From Sediminibacterium sp. (GTDB lineage: Bacteria > Bacteroidota > Bacteroidia > Chitinophagales > Chitinophagaceae), in contig NZ_JAUYTR010000016.1 in NCBI RefSeq assembly GCF_030695065.1, positions 62,001 to 126,000 on the forward strand: a stretch of 64,000 nt of DNA, in the 5' to 3' direction. The translations under genes and the position numbers were made by a program. The number at the start of each line of letters is the position of its first letter. Positions within the stretch are counted from its first letter, which is position 1. Positions 34,439 to 42,952 of this stretch are shown here, in pieces. Below the pieces are notes generated by a model, which ran no database searches, was not told where the DNA came from, and saw only the letters and a list, made by a program, of their open reading frames with translations.

Positions 34439-35217
34439 ATGCAATAACTGTCATTTCTATTTGTTTTAATAATCTATCCGATTTACAAAAAACCTGTATT
34501 TCTGTAGATGAACAAACAGTACATCCCAATGAACACTTGATTATTAATGGCTCTACTACTGATGAAATTGCCAATTGGTTAATAAGCCATCCACAACCGA
34601 GTTATAGAAGATGGATTAATGAACGGGATAAGGGCATTGGAGATGCGTTCAATAAGGGAATCCAAAACGCCCGTTTTTCAATCACCCATTTATTACATGC
34701 GGGGGATAGTTACGCTTCAGAAAATGTTTTAGGAATTGTGAAGTCTTATTACAATGAACACCCTTTTGTTCAATGGACCAGTGGAAATATCAGGGTAACA
34801 AGAGGTGGCGAAATGGTGGTAGTAGGAAAGCCCTTTGACGCAACTAAACTTTATCGAGGAATGAGAAGTGTGGCTCATCCTACCTGGTTTGTGAAGAGAG
34901 AAGTGTACAACCGAATAGGGCTATTCAATAATGATTTCAAAATAGCCATGGATTATGACTTAATGTGTAGAATAGCCAATGAACCTTATGGTTATATTAA
35001 CGAAACCATTGCCATATTTGATGATTCGGGCATCAGTACAAAAAATTATCTTCAGTCTTTAAAAGATAATATTGCTATATACGAGCACTATTTTGGGTTC
35101 TCCGTCAAATGCAGAATTTGGCAATTGCGATTACGCATTTTGCATTGGTTATTGCAAACGCGTTTTGGAAAATGGTTGTTTAAAATTAAAAAGGGCTTGG
35201 GATTGGCCAATGCATAA
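34435..35217 (+). CDS. Glycosyltransferase family 2
   Basis: 260 residues with the GT-A fold of family 2: I-T-V-I-S-I-C-F-N-N at 3-12, N-E-R-D-K-G-I-G-D-A-F-N-K-G-I at about 61-75 (the usual nucleotide-sugar loop), H-A-G-D-S (metal-binding acidic site) near 86-90, and H-P-T-W-F-V-K-R-E near 148. It would use a nucleotide-sugar donor at the cytoplasmic face. It overlaps mqnA by 4 bases, which implies coupling with a gene of unrelated function, and it faces the methyltransferase at 35223 (stops 5 bases apart). It opens the small glycan cluster that runs to 38835. Confidence 0.88.
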   Translation: MNAITVISICFNNLSDLQKTCISVDEQTVHPNEHLIINGSTTDEIANWLISHPQPSYRRWINERDKGIGDAFNKGIQNARFSITHLLHAGDSYASENVLGIVKSYYNEHPFVQWTSGNIRVTRGGEMVVVGKPFDATKLYRGMRSVAHPTWFVKREVYNRIGLFNNDFKIAMDYDLMCRIANEPYGYINETIAIFDDSGISTKNYLQSLKDNIAIYEHYFGFSVKCRIWQLRLRILHWLLQTRFGKWLFKIKKGLGLANA

Positions 35218-35222
35218 AATGC

Positions 35223-35969
35223 TTACGGCTTTACTGCCGACCTTCCTGTTTCATCCATTCTATGCAATAGAATCCCAATTTGGTTTGCTGCTAAATATTC
35301 ATCTACTGCTTTTCTAGAGCCTTTCCAAAAACCATAATCATCAATAATTAGCACACCTTTAGATACTAAGAGTGGATAGAGTTGTTCCATTTCGTGTTTG
35401 GTAGATTCATACCAGTCGGTGTCTAATCTTAATAAAGCCGTTTTGCCTGGTAAAGTGGCAGGTATGGTCTTCAAAATATCTCCTTGAACGAAATGAATTT
35501 TTTCTGTTGGGTAACCAGTTAATGCAATATTTCTTTTTACTTCTTCTAAACCAGAATAAGCCCAAACCACGCTAGCTGTTTTTTTATTCAGGTCTTGTTT
35601 TAACTGAGAAGCTGCATCTCTATTGAGCTGATCTACATCTTCGGCAGTAGGTGCTGTCATACCTTCAAAAGTATCATAGAGGTACAAATCTCTATCATTC
35701 ACACCCAAGGTTAATAAGGTTTCTGCAATAGCCATCATAGACCCGCCCTTCCAAACACCGCATTCTACTAAAGCCCCCGGAATTTGGTTATTTACAACGT
35801 ATTGCACACTTTCAATTAACCCATACAGTCGTTCAGGGCTAGTCATAGTATAAGGTCTTACTTTGGCAATAATGTTTTGGTGAATGGTTTCAAAATCAGG
35901 AGGCAATGCTGCTTTTTGTTCGTCTTTACCAAAAAAAACTTTGAGTGCCTTTATAGGTTTAATCTTCAT
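35223..35969 (-). CDS. TylF/MycF-type SAM-dependent O-methyltransferase
   Basis: 248 residues. After a basic N-terminus, the sequence follows the macrocin O-methyltransferase family: T-S-P-E-R-L-Y-G-L-I near 43-52, A-L-V-E-C-G-V-W-K-G-G-S near 65-75 (SAM-binding loop), Y-D-T-F-E-G-M near 100, L-R-L-D-T-D-W-Y-E-S-T near 180-190 (metal Asp), and I-D-D-Y-G. Family members methylate sugar hydroxyls. Between glycosyltransferases, a role in capping a surface glycan is plausible; the exact sugar is unknown. It may follow the GT4 gene at 36004-37098 in one transcript (34-base gap). Confidence 0.87.
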   Translation of the reverse strand: MKIKPIKALKVFFGKDEQKAALPPDFETIHQNIIAKVRPYTMTSPERLYGLIESVQYVVNNQIPGALVECGVWKGGSMMAIAETLLTLGVNDRDLYLYDTFEGMTAPTAEDVDQLNRDAASQLKQDLNKKTASVVWAYSGLEEVKRNIALTGYPTEKIHFVQGDILKTIPATLPGKTALLRLDTDWYESTKHEMEQLYPLLVSKGVLIIDDYGFWKGSRKAVDEYLAANQIGILLHRMDETGRSAVKP

Positions 35970-36003
35970 TACTATAACTTAAGAAAGTAAAAATAACTGC
36001 TAT

Positions 36004-37098
36004 TTAAATAGCTTGATACAATTTGAGGGTTTGATTGGCTGTTTTGTCCCAATTAAATAAATGCGCTCTATTATGGCCTAATTGTACCAATTGATTTTGC
36101 AGGGATTCATTGTATAATAACTCATTCATTTTTTGGGTCATTTCATCGGTATTATTTGGGTTGATTAATACCGCCGCGTCACCAGCAATCTCTCCAGTAC
36201 TTGAACCCATTGAAGTAATAACCGGACAGCCACAAGCAAATGCTTCAATAATAGGAAGGCCAAATCCTTCATATAAACTAGGATATACCAAACATTGCGC
36301 ATGATTGTACAATGATGCCAGTTGTTCGTTGTTGTGAATGGGTTGGTATATTACTCTATGATTGAGTTGTAGTTTATTCAGTTGATTTAATTCTGCTTTT
36401 TTAAATGCGCCTCCACCTGCACAAACCAGCCATAAGTCTGGGTTGGCTTTCATAATGGGTATTAAGCTTTGCAAAAAGCGGTCAAAATTTTTATAGGCAT
36501 AACGCTTACCAGTGTAAAGCAGGTATGGCTGTTCAATTAACTTGGGTTGAGTAAATCTGTCAATATTCAAATTAAAACTGTTCCCATGATAAATGGTTTC
36601 AATTTTATTGGGGTCTACTCCGCATAATTCAATTAAATCATTTCGGGTATTTTCGGAAACGGCAATAATTTTATCGGCTTGACTAATATGTTTGGCCCTT
36701 AGTGCAATGATGTTCTCATAGGCAACTTGGCCTTTATGAAATCGCTCATCTATCATATCATGAATGGTAATGACCATTGGCTTGCCAGCCGTTCTGTTCA
36801 AGGATGTTTTACTGTAATAGGTTGGATGAAATACATCGAAGGGTTGCATTCTTGCAGCAAAACTATCATAGGCATTCGAAAGCAATCGGTTCAAGTCTTT
36901 TTTGCCTTTGAATTGCAATTCATTCCAAAAATTCTTCCCTTTTAACTGCTCTAAGAATATATTGTCTGCAGATAATATGTCCAATTGAATATGGATGCCA
37001 GGTTTCTGCTGTAGTCTATATATTAATTCATAATAGTATCTAGAAATACCACCGTAGGGTTGTTCGCAAAAAATCTGGTAATCATACCTAATTGTCAT
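36004..37098 (-). CDS. Glycosyltransferase family 4 (GT-B)
   Basis: About 364 residues from ATG 37098. Q-P-Y-G-G-I-S-R-Y-Y-Y-E-L near the start is the GT4 acceptor loop. Y-T-G-K-R-Y-A-Y-K-N near 197-206 and P-S-L-Y-E-G-F-G-L-P-I-I-E-A-F-A-C-G-C-P-V near 276-296 form the nucleotide-sugar site (E-x7-E type). The start at 37126-37128 is possible, but it runs into the divergent methyltransferase region and adds nonconserved residues. It is transcribed away from 37137 and toward the TylF-like gene. Confidence 0.88.
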   Translation of the reverse strand: MTIRYDYQIFCEQPYGGISRYYYELIYRLQQKPGIHIQLDILSADNIFLEQLKGKNFWNELQFKGKKDLNRLLSNAYDSFAARMQPFDVFHPTYYSKTSLNRTAGKPMVITIHDMIDERFHKGQVAYENIIALRAKHISQADKIIAVSENTRNDLIELCGVDPNKIETIYHGNSFNLNIDRFTQPKLIEQPYLLYTGKRYAYKNFDRFLQSLIPIMKANPDLWLVCAGGGAFKKAELNQLNKLQLNHRVIYQPIHNNEQLASLYNHAQCLVYPSLYEGFGLPIIEAFACGCPVITSMGSSTGEIAGDAAVLINPNNTDEMTQKMNELLYNESLQNQLVQLGHNRAHLFNWDKTANQTLKLYQAI

Positions 37099-37136
37099 AT
37101 TCCGTATCTTGCCCTGCAATTGCTGCATTTGATAAT

Positions 37137-37850
37137 ATGGTACCTAAAAACTTCAACCCCTCGTATAAACATCCTCTTTATTTTATAAGAAAGGGTTTGT
37201 ACCGTAAAATTAGTTTATATGCGCCACAACTCAAGGGTAAACTCCTCGATTTTGGTTGTGGCGAAAAGCCATACCAATCATTGTTTACAAATGTGACTGA
37301 TTATATTGGATTAGATTATGATGGGGAAGGGCATGATCACCAAAACGAAGCCGTTGATATTTATTATGATGGCAAGACCATTCCATTTGAGAACGAATAT
37401 TTTGATTCGGTCTTTACCAGTGAAGTATTCGAACATGTATTTGGATTACAACAAATATTACCCGAAATAAACCGTGTAATGAAGCCTGGGGCACAAATTT
37501 TACTCACTTGCCCCTTTGCCTGGGAGGAACACGAAATACCTATAGACTATGCAAGGTATACCCAGTTTGCTTTAAAAGATATGGTAGAAAAAAACGGGTT
37601 TAAAATAATCCAAATAGATAAGAATGGTCATTTTATGAGTGCTCTGCATCAGTTATTTGTTTTGTACATTCACGACCATTGGATGCATAAGGTGCCTATT
37701 TTGGGTAAGTCTAATTTTTTTAAAAAAATGGTTCGCCAAATTGGAATACCCATTATGAATATGGGATTTAGTTTAGTTGAGCCATTTTGGCCTAAGTCTG
37801 ATCGGTTTTATTTAAATACCATTGTAATTGCTGAGAAAATAGCTCACTAA
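37137..37850 (+). CDS. Class I SAM-dependent methyltransferase
   Basis: About 237 residues from ATG 37137; a longer frame from TTG 37092 would overlap the divergent GT4 start and was not used. Motif I is K-L-L-D-F-G-C-G-E-K-P-Y (about 35-46). An acidic Y-I-G-L-D-Y-D and F-D-S-V-F-T-S-E-V-F-E-H-V (post-motif) follow, with hydrophobic C-terminal stretches that may touch the membrane. This is the methyltransferase 11 type common in glycan clusters. The GT8-like gene follows after 7 bases. Confidence 0.82.
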   Translation: MVPKNFNPSYKHPLYFIRKGLYRKISLYAPQLKGKLLDFGCGEKPYQSLFTNVTDYIGLDYDGEGHDHQNEAVDIYYDGKTIPFENEYFDSVFTSEVFEHVFGLQQILPEINRVMKPGAQILLTCPFAWEEHEIPIDYARYTQFALKDMVEKNGFKIIQIDKNGHFMSALHQLFVLYIHDHWMHKVPILGKSNFFKKMVRQIGIPIMNMGFSLVEPFWPKSDRFYLNTIVIAEKIAH

Positions 37851-37857
37851 AACAAGC

Positions 37858-38835
37858 ATGAAAAAAATTGTTTATACCGTTTGTTCTGCCAATCATTTAG
37901 CGCATTGTAAAACAATGGCAGATTCATTTGTTCAATTCAATTCAGGGTATGAGTTATTCATTATTTTGATTGACCAGGTAAATGAAAGGTTTAATTTAAA
38001 TTCATTTAGCCCTTATAGTATATTGGAAATCAGTAAATTGGATATTCCTGATTTTGATTTAATGGCTGGTCAGTATTCTGTTATAGAATTGAATTGTGCC
38101 ATGAAGCCCTTTGTTGCTAAATGGCTTTTTGAGCAATTTCATCCAGACATTTTATTATATATCGATTCAGACACATGGGTTTTTTCTCCTTTTGTAGAAG
38201 TAGAAAAGAGTTTACTTGAATACGATTTAGTGATTACGCCTCATTTTACCAATGCCTATCCAGACAATGAGTTACTTCCTAGAGAACGCGATATTTTACG
38301 ATCTGGTTTATACAATGCAGGCTTTTTAGGCATGCGTAATTCTGCCAATACCCATGATTTTTTAAATTGGTGGGCCGGGCATATGAGAACTGAATGTTAT
38401 TACAATTTTGCGGAAGGGATGGGGGTAGATCAAATCTGGATTAATTTGGTTCCCTTATTATTTAATCAAGTTCAAATTAATCAAGACCCTGGTTTAAATA
38501 TGGCTTATTGGAATTTACATGAAAGAACTCTCCATGTTAAAGATGGGCTTTATTGGGTGAACAATAACCATCCATTGGTTTTCTTGCATATAAGTGGATA
38601 CCAGTTTAATACGCCATTTATTATATCTAAGCACCAAAACAGGTATTCTTTTGCTGATCATGGGGTATTAGAAGAATTGTTTGCGATTTACACAACAAAA
38701 GTGAAAGAGAATGGATTCGATTTTTATTCAAACCTTGCTTGTGCTTATGCCATTCCTAAAAAGAAAAGTAGGGGGATTATGAAAACCCTGAATCAATTCA
38801 TTAAACCTTTAGGAATCAAAATTACTGACCTTTAA
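37858..38835 (+). CDS. Glycosyltransferase, GT8-like (GT-A fold)
   Basis: 325 residues. Y-T-V-C-S-A-N-H-L at 6-14 starts the nucleotide-binding domain. D-I-L-L-Y-I-D-S-D-T-W-V-F near 98-110 contains the D-x-D metal motif. Y-N-A-G-F-L-G near 154-160 and M-G-V-D-Q-I-W near 191-197 are typical acceptor-site motifs of sugar transferases of this fold. I do not recognise a more exact family or sugar. It is the last gene of the plus-strand glycan pair, and its stop interlocks with the convergent gene at 38832. Confidence 0.75.
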   Translation: MKKIVYTVCSANHLAHCKTMADSFVQFNSGYELFIILIDQVNERFNLNSFSPYSILEISKLDIPDFDLMAGQYSVIELNCAMKPFVAKWLFEQFHPDILLYIDSDTWVFSPFVEVEKSLLEYDLVITPHFTNAYPDNELLPRERDILRSGLYNAGFLGMRNSANTHDFLNWWAGHMRTECYYNFAEGMGVDQIWINLVPLLFNQVQINQDPGLNMAYWNLHERTLHVKDGLYWVNNNHPLVFLHISGYQFNTPFIISKHQNRYSFADHGVLEELFAIYTTKVKENGFDFYSNLACAYAIPKKKSRGIMKTLNQFIKPLGIKITDL

Positions 38836-39515
38836 TTGCCGGTTCTTCCCGTAACAACTGGTTTATTTTTCTTTGATTGTTTTTTATTGAAATCCATTAC
38901 TTCTTTGGGAAGTATTTTGGTTGCCGTTTTTTTTGCTGTATCTGCCGATTGTTTGGTAACAGAACTATTAACTAGTTTTTCTGCTTCAACATCCGCTTTT
39001 AATTTTCCCATGATATATTCTTCGGTTTCTATCAAAGCGCCTTTATTGGGTGAGTAGGTTTTCCAGATTCCATGTTTAATTGAATTGCCATCGTTTTTTA
39101 CAACAATTCGTTCGTATTGGTTGGGATTGCCCGGATCTACCACATCTAATGTATCATATGCTTTATCTGGATTCACCGCTCTCCAACTTTCTTCTCTGGC
39201 TAATCCTGCTAGCGTAAAATATAAGCATCTGCCATTTTTATTACCCCATTTAAAGTTTTCCTGTGCAATTAGGTCTCCCATTAAATTAAAGGTTCTCCAC
39301 AATCCCTCTTTTCGATTGTTTTTAAATACACCTTCAGCTTCAAACCCTGGTTCGCCTCTTAATTTGGGAGTGGTTACAATCCATCTGCCTTGTTTTAAAT
39401 CATTAAAATCTACACAGTTTAACGTATCTCCATTACTAGAAAGTTTATACGATTTACACTGTGAAAAAATGGTATTCACCGAAAAAATGAGCAGTGGTAG
39501 CAATAGAAATCTCAT
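38832..39515 (-). CDS. Secreted MORN/YwqK-like repeat protein
   Basis: 227 residues with a signal peptide at 1-18. The middle holds toxin_YwqK/MORN-type units, each with a G-x-W or G-x-x-x-G turn (Q-G-R-W-I-V, K-E-G-L-W-R-T-F, K-N-G-R-C-L-Y-F, K-H-G-I-W-K-T-Y). The C-terminal 50 residues are Lys/Thr/Ser-rich and probably disordered. No membrane helix beyond the signal, so periplasmic or exported. Function unknown. Its 3' end overlaps the GT8-like gene by 4 bases, and its start is 36 bases from the divergent propeller gene. Confidence 0.68.
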   Translation of the reverse strand: MRFLLLPLLIFSVNTIFSQCKSYKLSSNGDTLNCVDFNDLKQGRWIVTTPKLRGEPGFEAEGVFKNNRKEGLWRTFNLMGDLIAQENFKWGNKNGRCLYFTLAGLAREESWRAVNPDKAYDTLDVVDPGNPNQYERIVVKNDGNSIKHGIWKTYSPNKGALIETEEYIMGKLKADVEAEKLVNSSVTKQSADTAKKTATKILPKEVMDFNKKQSKKNKPVVTGRTGN

Positions 39516-39551
39516 ATTACTTACATTCGGATTCGAAAATACAAAGCCGAT

Positions 39552-42053
39552 ATGAGAAAAACACTATTGTCACTGTTAATCATTTCTTCAATTTTTGCAG
39601 AAGCGCAGGTAAAACCTACTAGTCCTGCGGAAAGATTGAAGAGTATAGAACTGCGCAAACAACTAAGTCAGCAGTCCGTAGCCAATAAAACGGAGTTCCG
39701 TAATATAGGTCCTAGTATACAAAGTGGTAGAGTGGTAGACATTGATGTAAACCCCGCTGATCCAACAGAATTTTATGTGGCTTATGCTACTGGTGGTTTA
39801 TGGCATACCTTAAATAATGGTATGAGTTTTACACCCATTTTTGATTCAGAAGACATTATTGGAATTGGGGATATTGCGGTAAACTGGAAAACCAAAGAGA
39901 TTTGGGTGGGTACTGGTGAAGTGAATAGTAGTAGATCTACTTATGCTGGTTTAGGTGTTTACAAATCGAACGATAATGGTAAAACCTGGACTTGGTTAGG
40001 TCTTGCAGACAGTCATCATATTGGTGAAATAAAATTACATGCTACAGACCCCAATACTGCCTGGGTGGCCGTTTTAGGACATTTATACTCCCCCAATAAA
40101 GAAAGAGGTATTTATAAAACATCCGATGGAGGTAAAACATGGAAGCAAACGCTTTATGTAGACGAAAATACAGGTGCAGTTGATTTAGATATTAACCCAG
40201 CCAACTCTAATGAATTGTATGCGGGTATGTGGTACCGTACACGTAAAGCTTGGAATTTTGAAGAAAGCGGGAAGTCTGGTGGAATCTTTAAAAGCACTGA
40301 TGGTGGCGAAACTTGGCAAAAAATTTCTGTTGAAGGTGCTGGTTTCCCAACAGGGGATGGTGTTGGCAGAATTGGTTTAGCCATTTATCCTAAGAACCCT
40401 AATATTGTTTATGCAGTGGTGGATAATAATGAAAAAAGAGCTGCAAGAACAACAGCCGCTAGCACAACTGATACAAGTGCTTATATTTTGGATATGTTCA
40501 AAGGAATTACTAAAGAACAATTTGCTGCTTTAGACAATAAGAAATTAAATGCCTTTTTACGTAATCCAAGAAATAGGATTCCCGTTGAATATACTGCTGA
40601 AAACATTAAAGCTGGGGTTGCCGCTGATAAGTATGCACCAAATGTACTTTGGGATTATTTGTACGATGCCAATGCCGCTATAACTGCTGCAGAAGTAAAA
40701 GGTTGTGAATTATATAGAAGCGATGATGCAGGTAAAACCTGGAGAAAAACACATGCTGATCCTATTAATATCTATAGCTCGTATGGTTATTATTTTGGAA
40801 AAGTATTTGTGAGTCCTATCAATGAAAACAATGTGGTTTTAACTGGTGTTGACCTTTTATTAAGTAACGATGGCGGTAAAAAATTCAAATCAATTGGTGG
40901 ACCAACTGTTCACTCCGATCACCATTCTTTCTGGTTCAGCAATACAAAAGACAATCATGTAATTAATGGGAATGATGGTGGGTTGAATATGAGTTATGAC
41001 GCTGGCCAAAATTGGTCAAAATTGAATACTCCTTCTGTTGGACAATTCTATGCAATTGAAGTTGATATGGCTAAGCCTTACAATGTATATGGTGGCTTAC
41101 AAGACAATGGAACTTGGTTTGGGCCTAGCACCAATAGAGAGAATATTCGTTGGCATTCAGGAGGAGACTATCCTTTCAAGAGTATTGGTGGCGGAGATGG
41201 TATGCAAGTGCAAGTAGATTGGAGAGACAATCGTACGGTTTATAGTGGCTCTCAATTTGGTGCATATAGTAGACAAGTGCTTGGTGCACCTGCAGCAGCA
41301 GGTAGAGGTGCAAGAGGAAACTCTGTTAGACCTTCTAGAGCATTAGGTGAGTCTGCATTGCGTTTTAACTGGCAGTCTCCCATTTTATTAAGTAAGCACA
41401 ACCAAGATGTATTTTATTTTGGTAGCAATAAATTCCATCGCTCTTTTAGTAAAGGGGATAGTTTGGTATCTATGAGTGGCGACCTTACTACTAATCCGCA
41501 ACAAGGTGATGTGCCATTTGGAACATTGTCTACCATGAGCGAAAGCCCTATTCGTTTTGGGTTAATTTATACTGGCTCCGATGACGGGTTGATTCATGTA
41601 ACCAAAGACGGTGGATATTCTTGGAATAATATCAATGGTAAATTACCAAAGGGCTTATATATAAGTAGGGTAGTGGCTAGTAAGTTTAAAGAAAGTAGGG
41701 TTTATGTTACTTTAAACGGCTATAGAAACGATTACTTTAATGCTTTGGTTTATGTTAGCGATGATTATGGAACAACATGGAAACAAATTGCCAAAGATCT
41801 TCCATATGAATCTGTAAACGTTATTAGAGAAGATCCAACCAATGAAAATATTTTATACATAGGAACAGATGGTGGATTATACGTTAGCTTAAATGGTGGT
41901 AATACTTGTATGATGTGGAACAAAGGGTTACCATACAGTATTCCTGTACACGATATAGCCATTCAACCAAGAGACAATGAAATTGTTTTGGGTACACACG
42001 GAAGAAGCTTATATATTGCTGGTTTAGGAGACATTCAAAAAGCAGCTAAATAA
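39552..42053 (+). CDS. Secreted Asp-box (BNR/sortilin-like) beta-propeller protein
   Basis: 833 residues with a signal peptide at 1-19 (M-R-K start, ends A-E-A-Q). About nine Asp-box turns (S/T-x-D-x-G-x-x-W) are visible, for example S-N-D-N-G-K-T-W, T-S-D-G-G-K-T-W, S-T-D-G-G-E-T-W, S-D-D-A-G-K-T-W and S-D-D-Y-G-T-T-W, which suggests one or two seven- to ten-bladed propellers. Proteins of this VPS10/sortilin-like type are often labelled glycosyl hydrolases in Bacteroidota, but I see no catalytic pair. It is probably periplasmic or surface-exposed. It ends at a terminator inside the opposing gene. Confidence 0.82.
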   Translation: MRKTLLSLLIISSIFAEAQVKPTSPAERLKSIELRKQLSQQSVANKTEFRNIGPSIQSGRVVDIDVNPADPTEFYVAYATGGLWHTLNNGMSFTPIFDSEDIIGIGDIAVNWKTKEIWVGTGEVNSSRSTYAGLGVYKSNDNGKTWTWLGLADSHHIGEIKLHATDPNTAWVAVLGHLYSPNKERGIYKTSDGGKTWKQTLYVDENTGAVDLDINPANSNELYAGMWYRTRKAWNFEESGKSGGIFKSTDGGETWQKISVEGAGFPTGDGVGRIGLAIYPKNPNIVYAVVDNNEKRAARTTAASTTDTSAYILDMFKGITKEQFAALDNKKLNAFLRNPRNRIPVEYTAENIKAGVAADKYAPNVLWDYLYDANAAITAAEVKGCELYRSDDAGKTWRKTHADPINIYSSYGYYFGKVFVSPINENNVVLTGVDLLLSNDGGKKFKSIGGPTVHSDHHSFWFSNTKDNHVINGNDGGLNMSYDAGQNWSKLNTPSVGQFYAIEVDMAKPYNVYGGLQDNGTWFGPSTNRENIRWHSGGDYPFKSIGGGDGMQVQVDWRDNRTVYSGSQFGAYSRQVLGAPAAAGRGARGNSVRPSRALGESALRFNWQSPILLSKHNQDVFYFGSNKFHRSFSKGDSLVSMSGDLTTNPQQGDVPFGTLSTMSESPIRFGLIYTGSDDGLIHVTKDGGYSWNNINGKLPKGLYISRVVASKFKESRVYVTLNGYRNDYFNALVYVSDDYGTTWKQIAKDLPYESVNVIREDPTNENILYIGTDGGLYVSLNGGNTCMMWNKGLPYSIPVHDIAIQPRDNEIVLGTHGRSLYIAGLGDIQKAAK

Positions 42054-42109
42054 ATTGACCCTTGTAGGCCAATCTACCTAAAGAAAAATTTTCTTGAATT
42101 GATGATATT

Positions 42110-42943
42110 TTAATCCCGGTTGCCGTTGGTGGCCGGGATTATTTTTTTGATTACCCAGCAGTCTTGTCCGCCCATTTTTTCAGGGTGCTGCTTGCCTTCC
42201 CAACACTGTACAATGCTGAAATGTTTTTGCAGCATTGCTATTAAATGGCTTGCTGTATGATAGGTGGTTAATGAACGATGACCTGCTTGTTTAAACGAAT
42301 TGGTAAATGCACCTTCATTGTGCAATTGCATTTGTTGCTGTTGACTAAGTTGCTGAAAATATTGGGTCCCGTGGGTTGAGAGAATGGCTATTCCATTAGG
42401 TAGTAAAACTCTATTCAATTCGTTCACCCAATTTTGGGTAAGTGTATGAGGTATATGGGTTAATACGGAAATGCCATATACCATATGAAAGTAATTGCTA
42501 GGGTAGGGTAGGGTTTGGTGTTCAATACAATCAAAATAAACAGATTCTATAGATTGTCTGCACCATTGAATGATGTTGCAATCAATATCTGCTCCGTAGC
42601 AAATTGCCTCTTTTTTTAAATAAGGAATATGCCTAATTACTCTTCCTGTTCCGCATCCCCAGTCTAATACAACTGGTTGTTGCATGGTTTTGATTCCGCC
42701 CCAATCAATCATTTCCTCTGCTGCTAAAAGTCCATCTTCGTAATACTTTTTATGATCTAGTTGAAAGGTATTAAAAAGCGCTCTGTCTGTTGGAAAGACA
42801 AAGCGCTTTAATGGTTGTTTGTAAGTCTTGTTTTTTCTTAAAGACCAAATTTGTTGAAAGCGGAAGTTTAATTCGTTCATTATTGGGATGGCTCCCATTA
42901 ATTCAACTATTTTTTTCCCTGCTTGCTTCAAACGGCTATTCAT
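42110..42943 (-). CDS. Class I SAM-dependent methyltransferase
   Basis: 277 residues. Motif I is V-V-L-D-W-G-C-G-T-G-R-V near 90-101, then C-Y-G-A-D-I-D (motif II) and M-V-Y-G-I-S-V-L-T-H-I-P (motif III-like); the C-terminus is less conserved. The substrate is unknown, and the glycan cluster with similar enzymes is only 3 kb away. It starts 9 bases after the M16 protease stop in the same direction. A -7 box (TAACTTTG on minus, 42948-42955) sits just 4 bases before its ATG. The last dozen codons contain a terminator for the opposite strand. Confidence 0.82.
   Translation of the reverse strand: MNSRLKQAGKKIVELMGAIPIMNELNFRFQQIWSLRKNKTYKQPLKRFVFPTDRALFNTFQLDHKKYYEDGLLAAEEMIDWGGIKTMQQPVVLDWGCGTGRVIRHIPYLKKEAICYGADIDCNIIQWCRQSIESVYFDCIEHQTLPYPSNYFHMVYGISVLTHIPHTLTQNWVNELNRVLLPNGIAILSTHGTQYFQQLSQQQQMQLHNEGAFTNSFKQAGHRSLTTYHTASHLIAMLQKHFSIVQCWEGKQHPEKMGGQDCWVIKKIIPATNGNRD
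42111..42148 (+). terminator. Terminator of the propeller gene, inside the opposing coding sequence
   Basis: A 9-bp perfect stem TAATCCCGG/CCGGGATTA (42111-42119 with 42133-42141) has a 13-base loop and seven T (42142-42148) on the plus strand, 58 bases past the stop of 39552-42053. The same bases encode the last residues of the minus-strand methyltransferase (its stop is at 42110-42112). Confidence 0.85.
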
Positions 42944-42952
42944 TTTCCAAAG

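Noticed and set aside
39085-39555. 156-codon open frame on plus opposite the MORN-like protein.
   Set aside because: The opposite strand has the signal peptide and repeat motifs; this frame has none.
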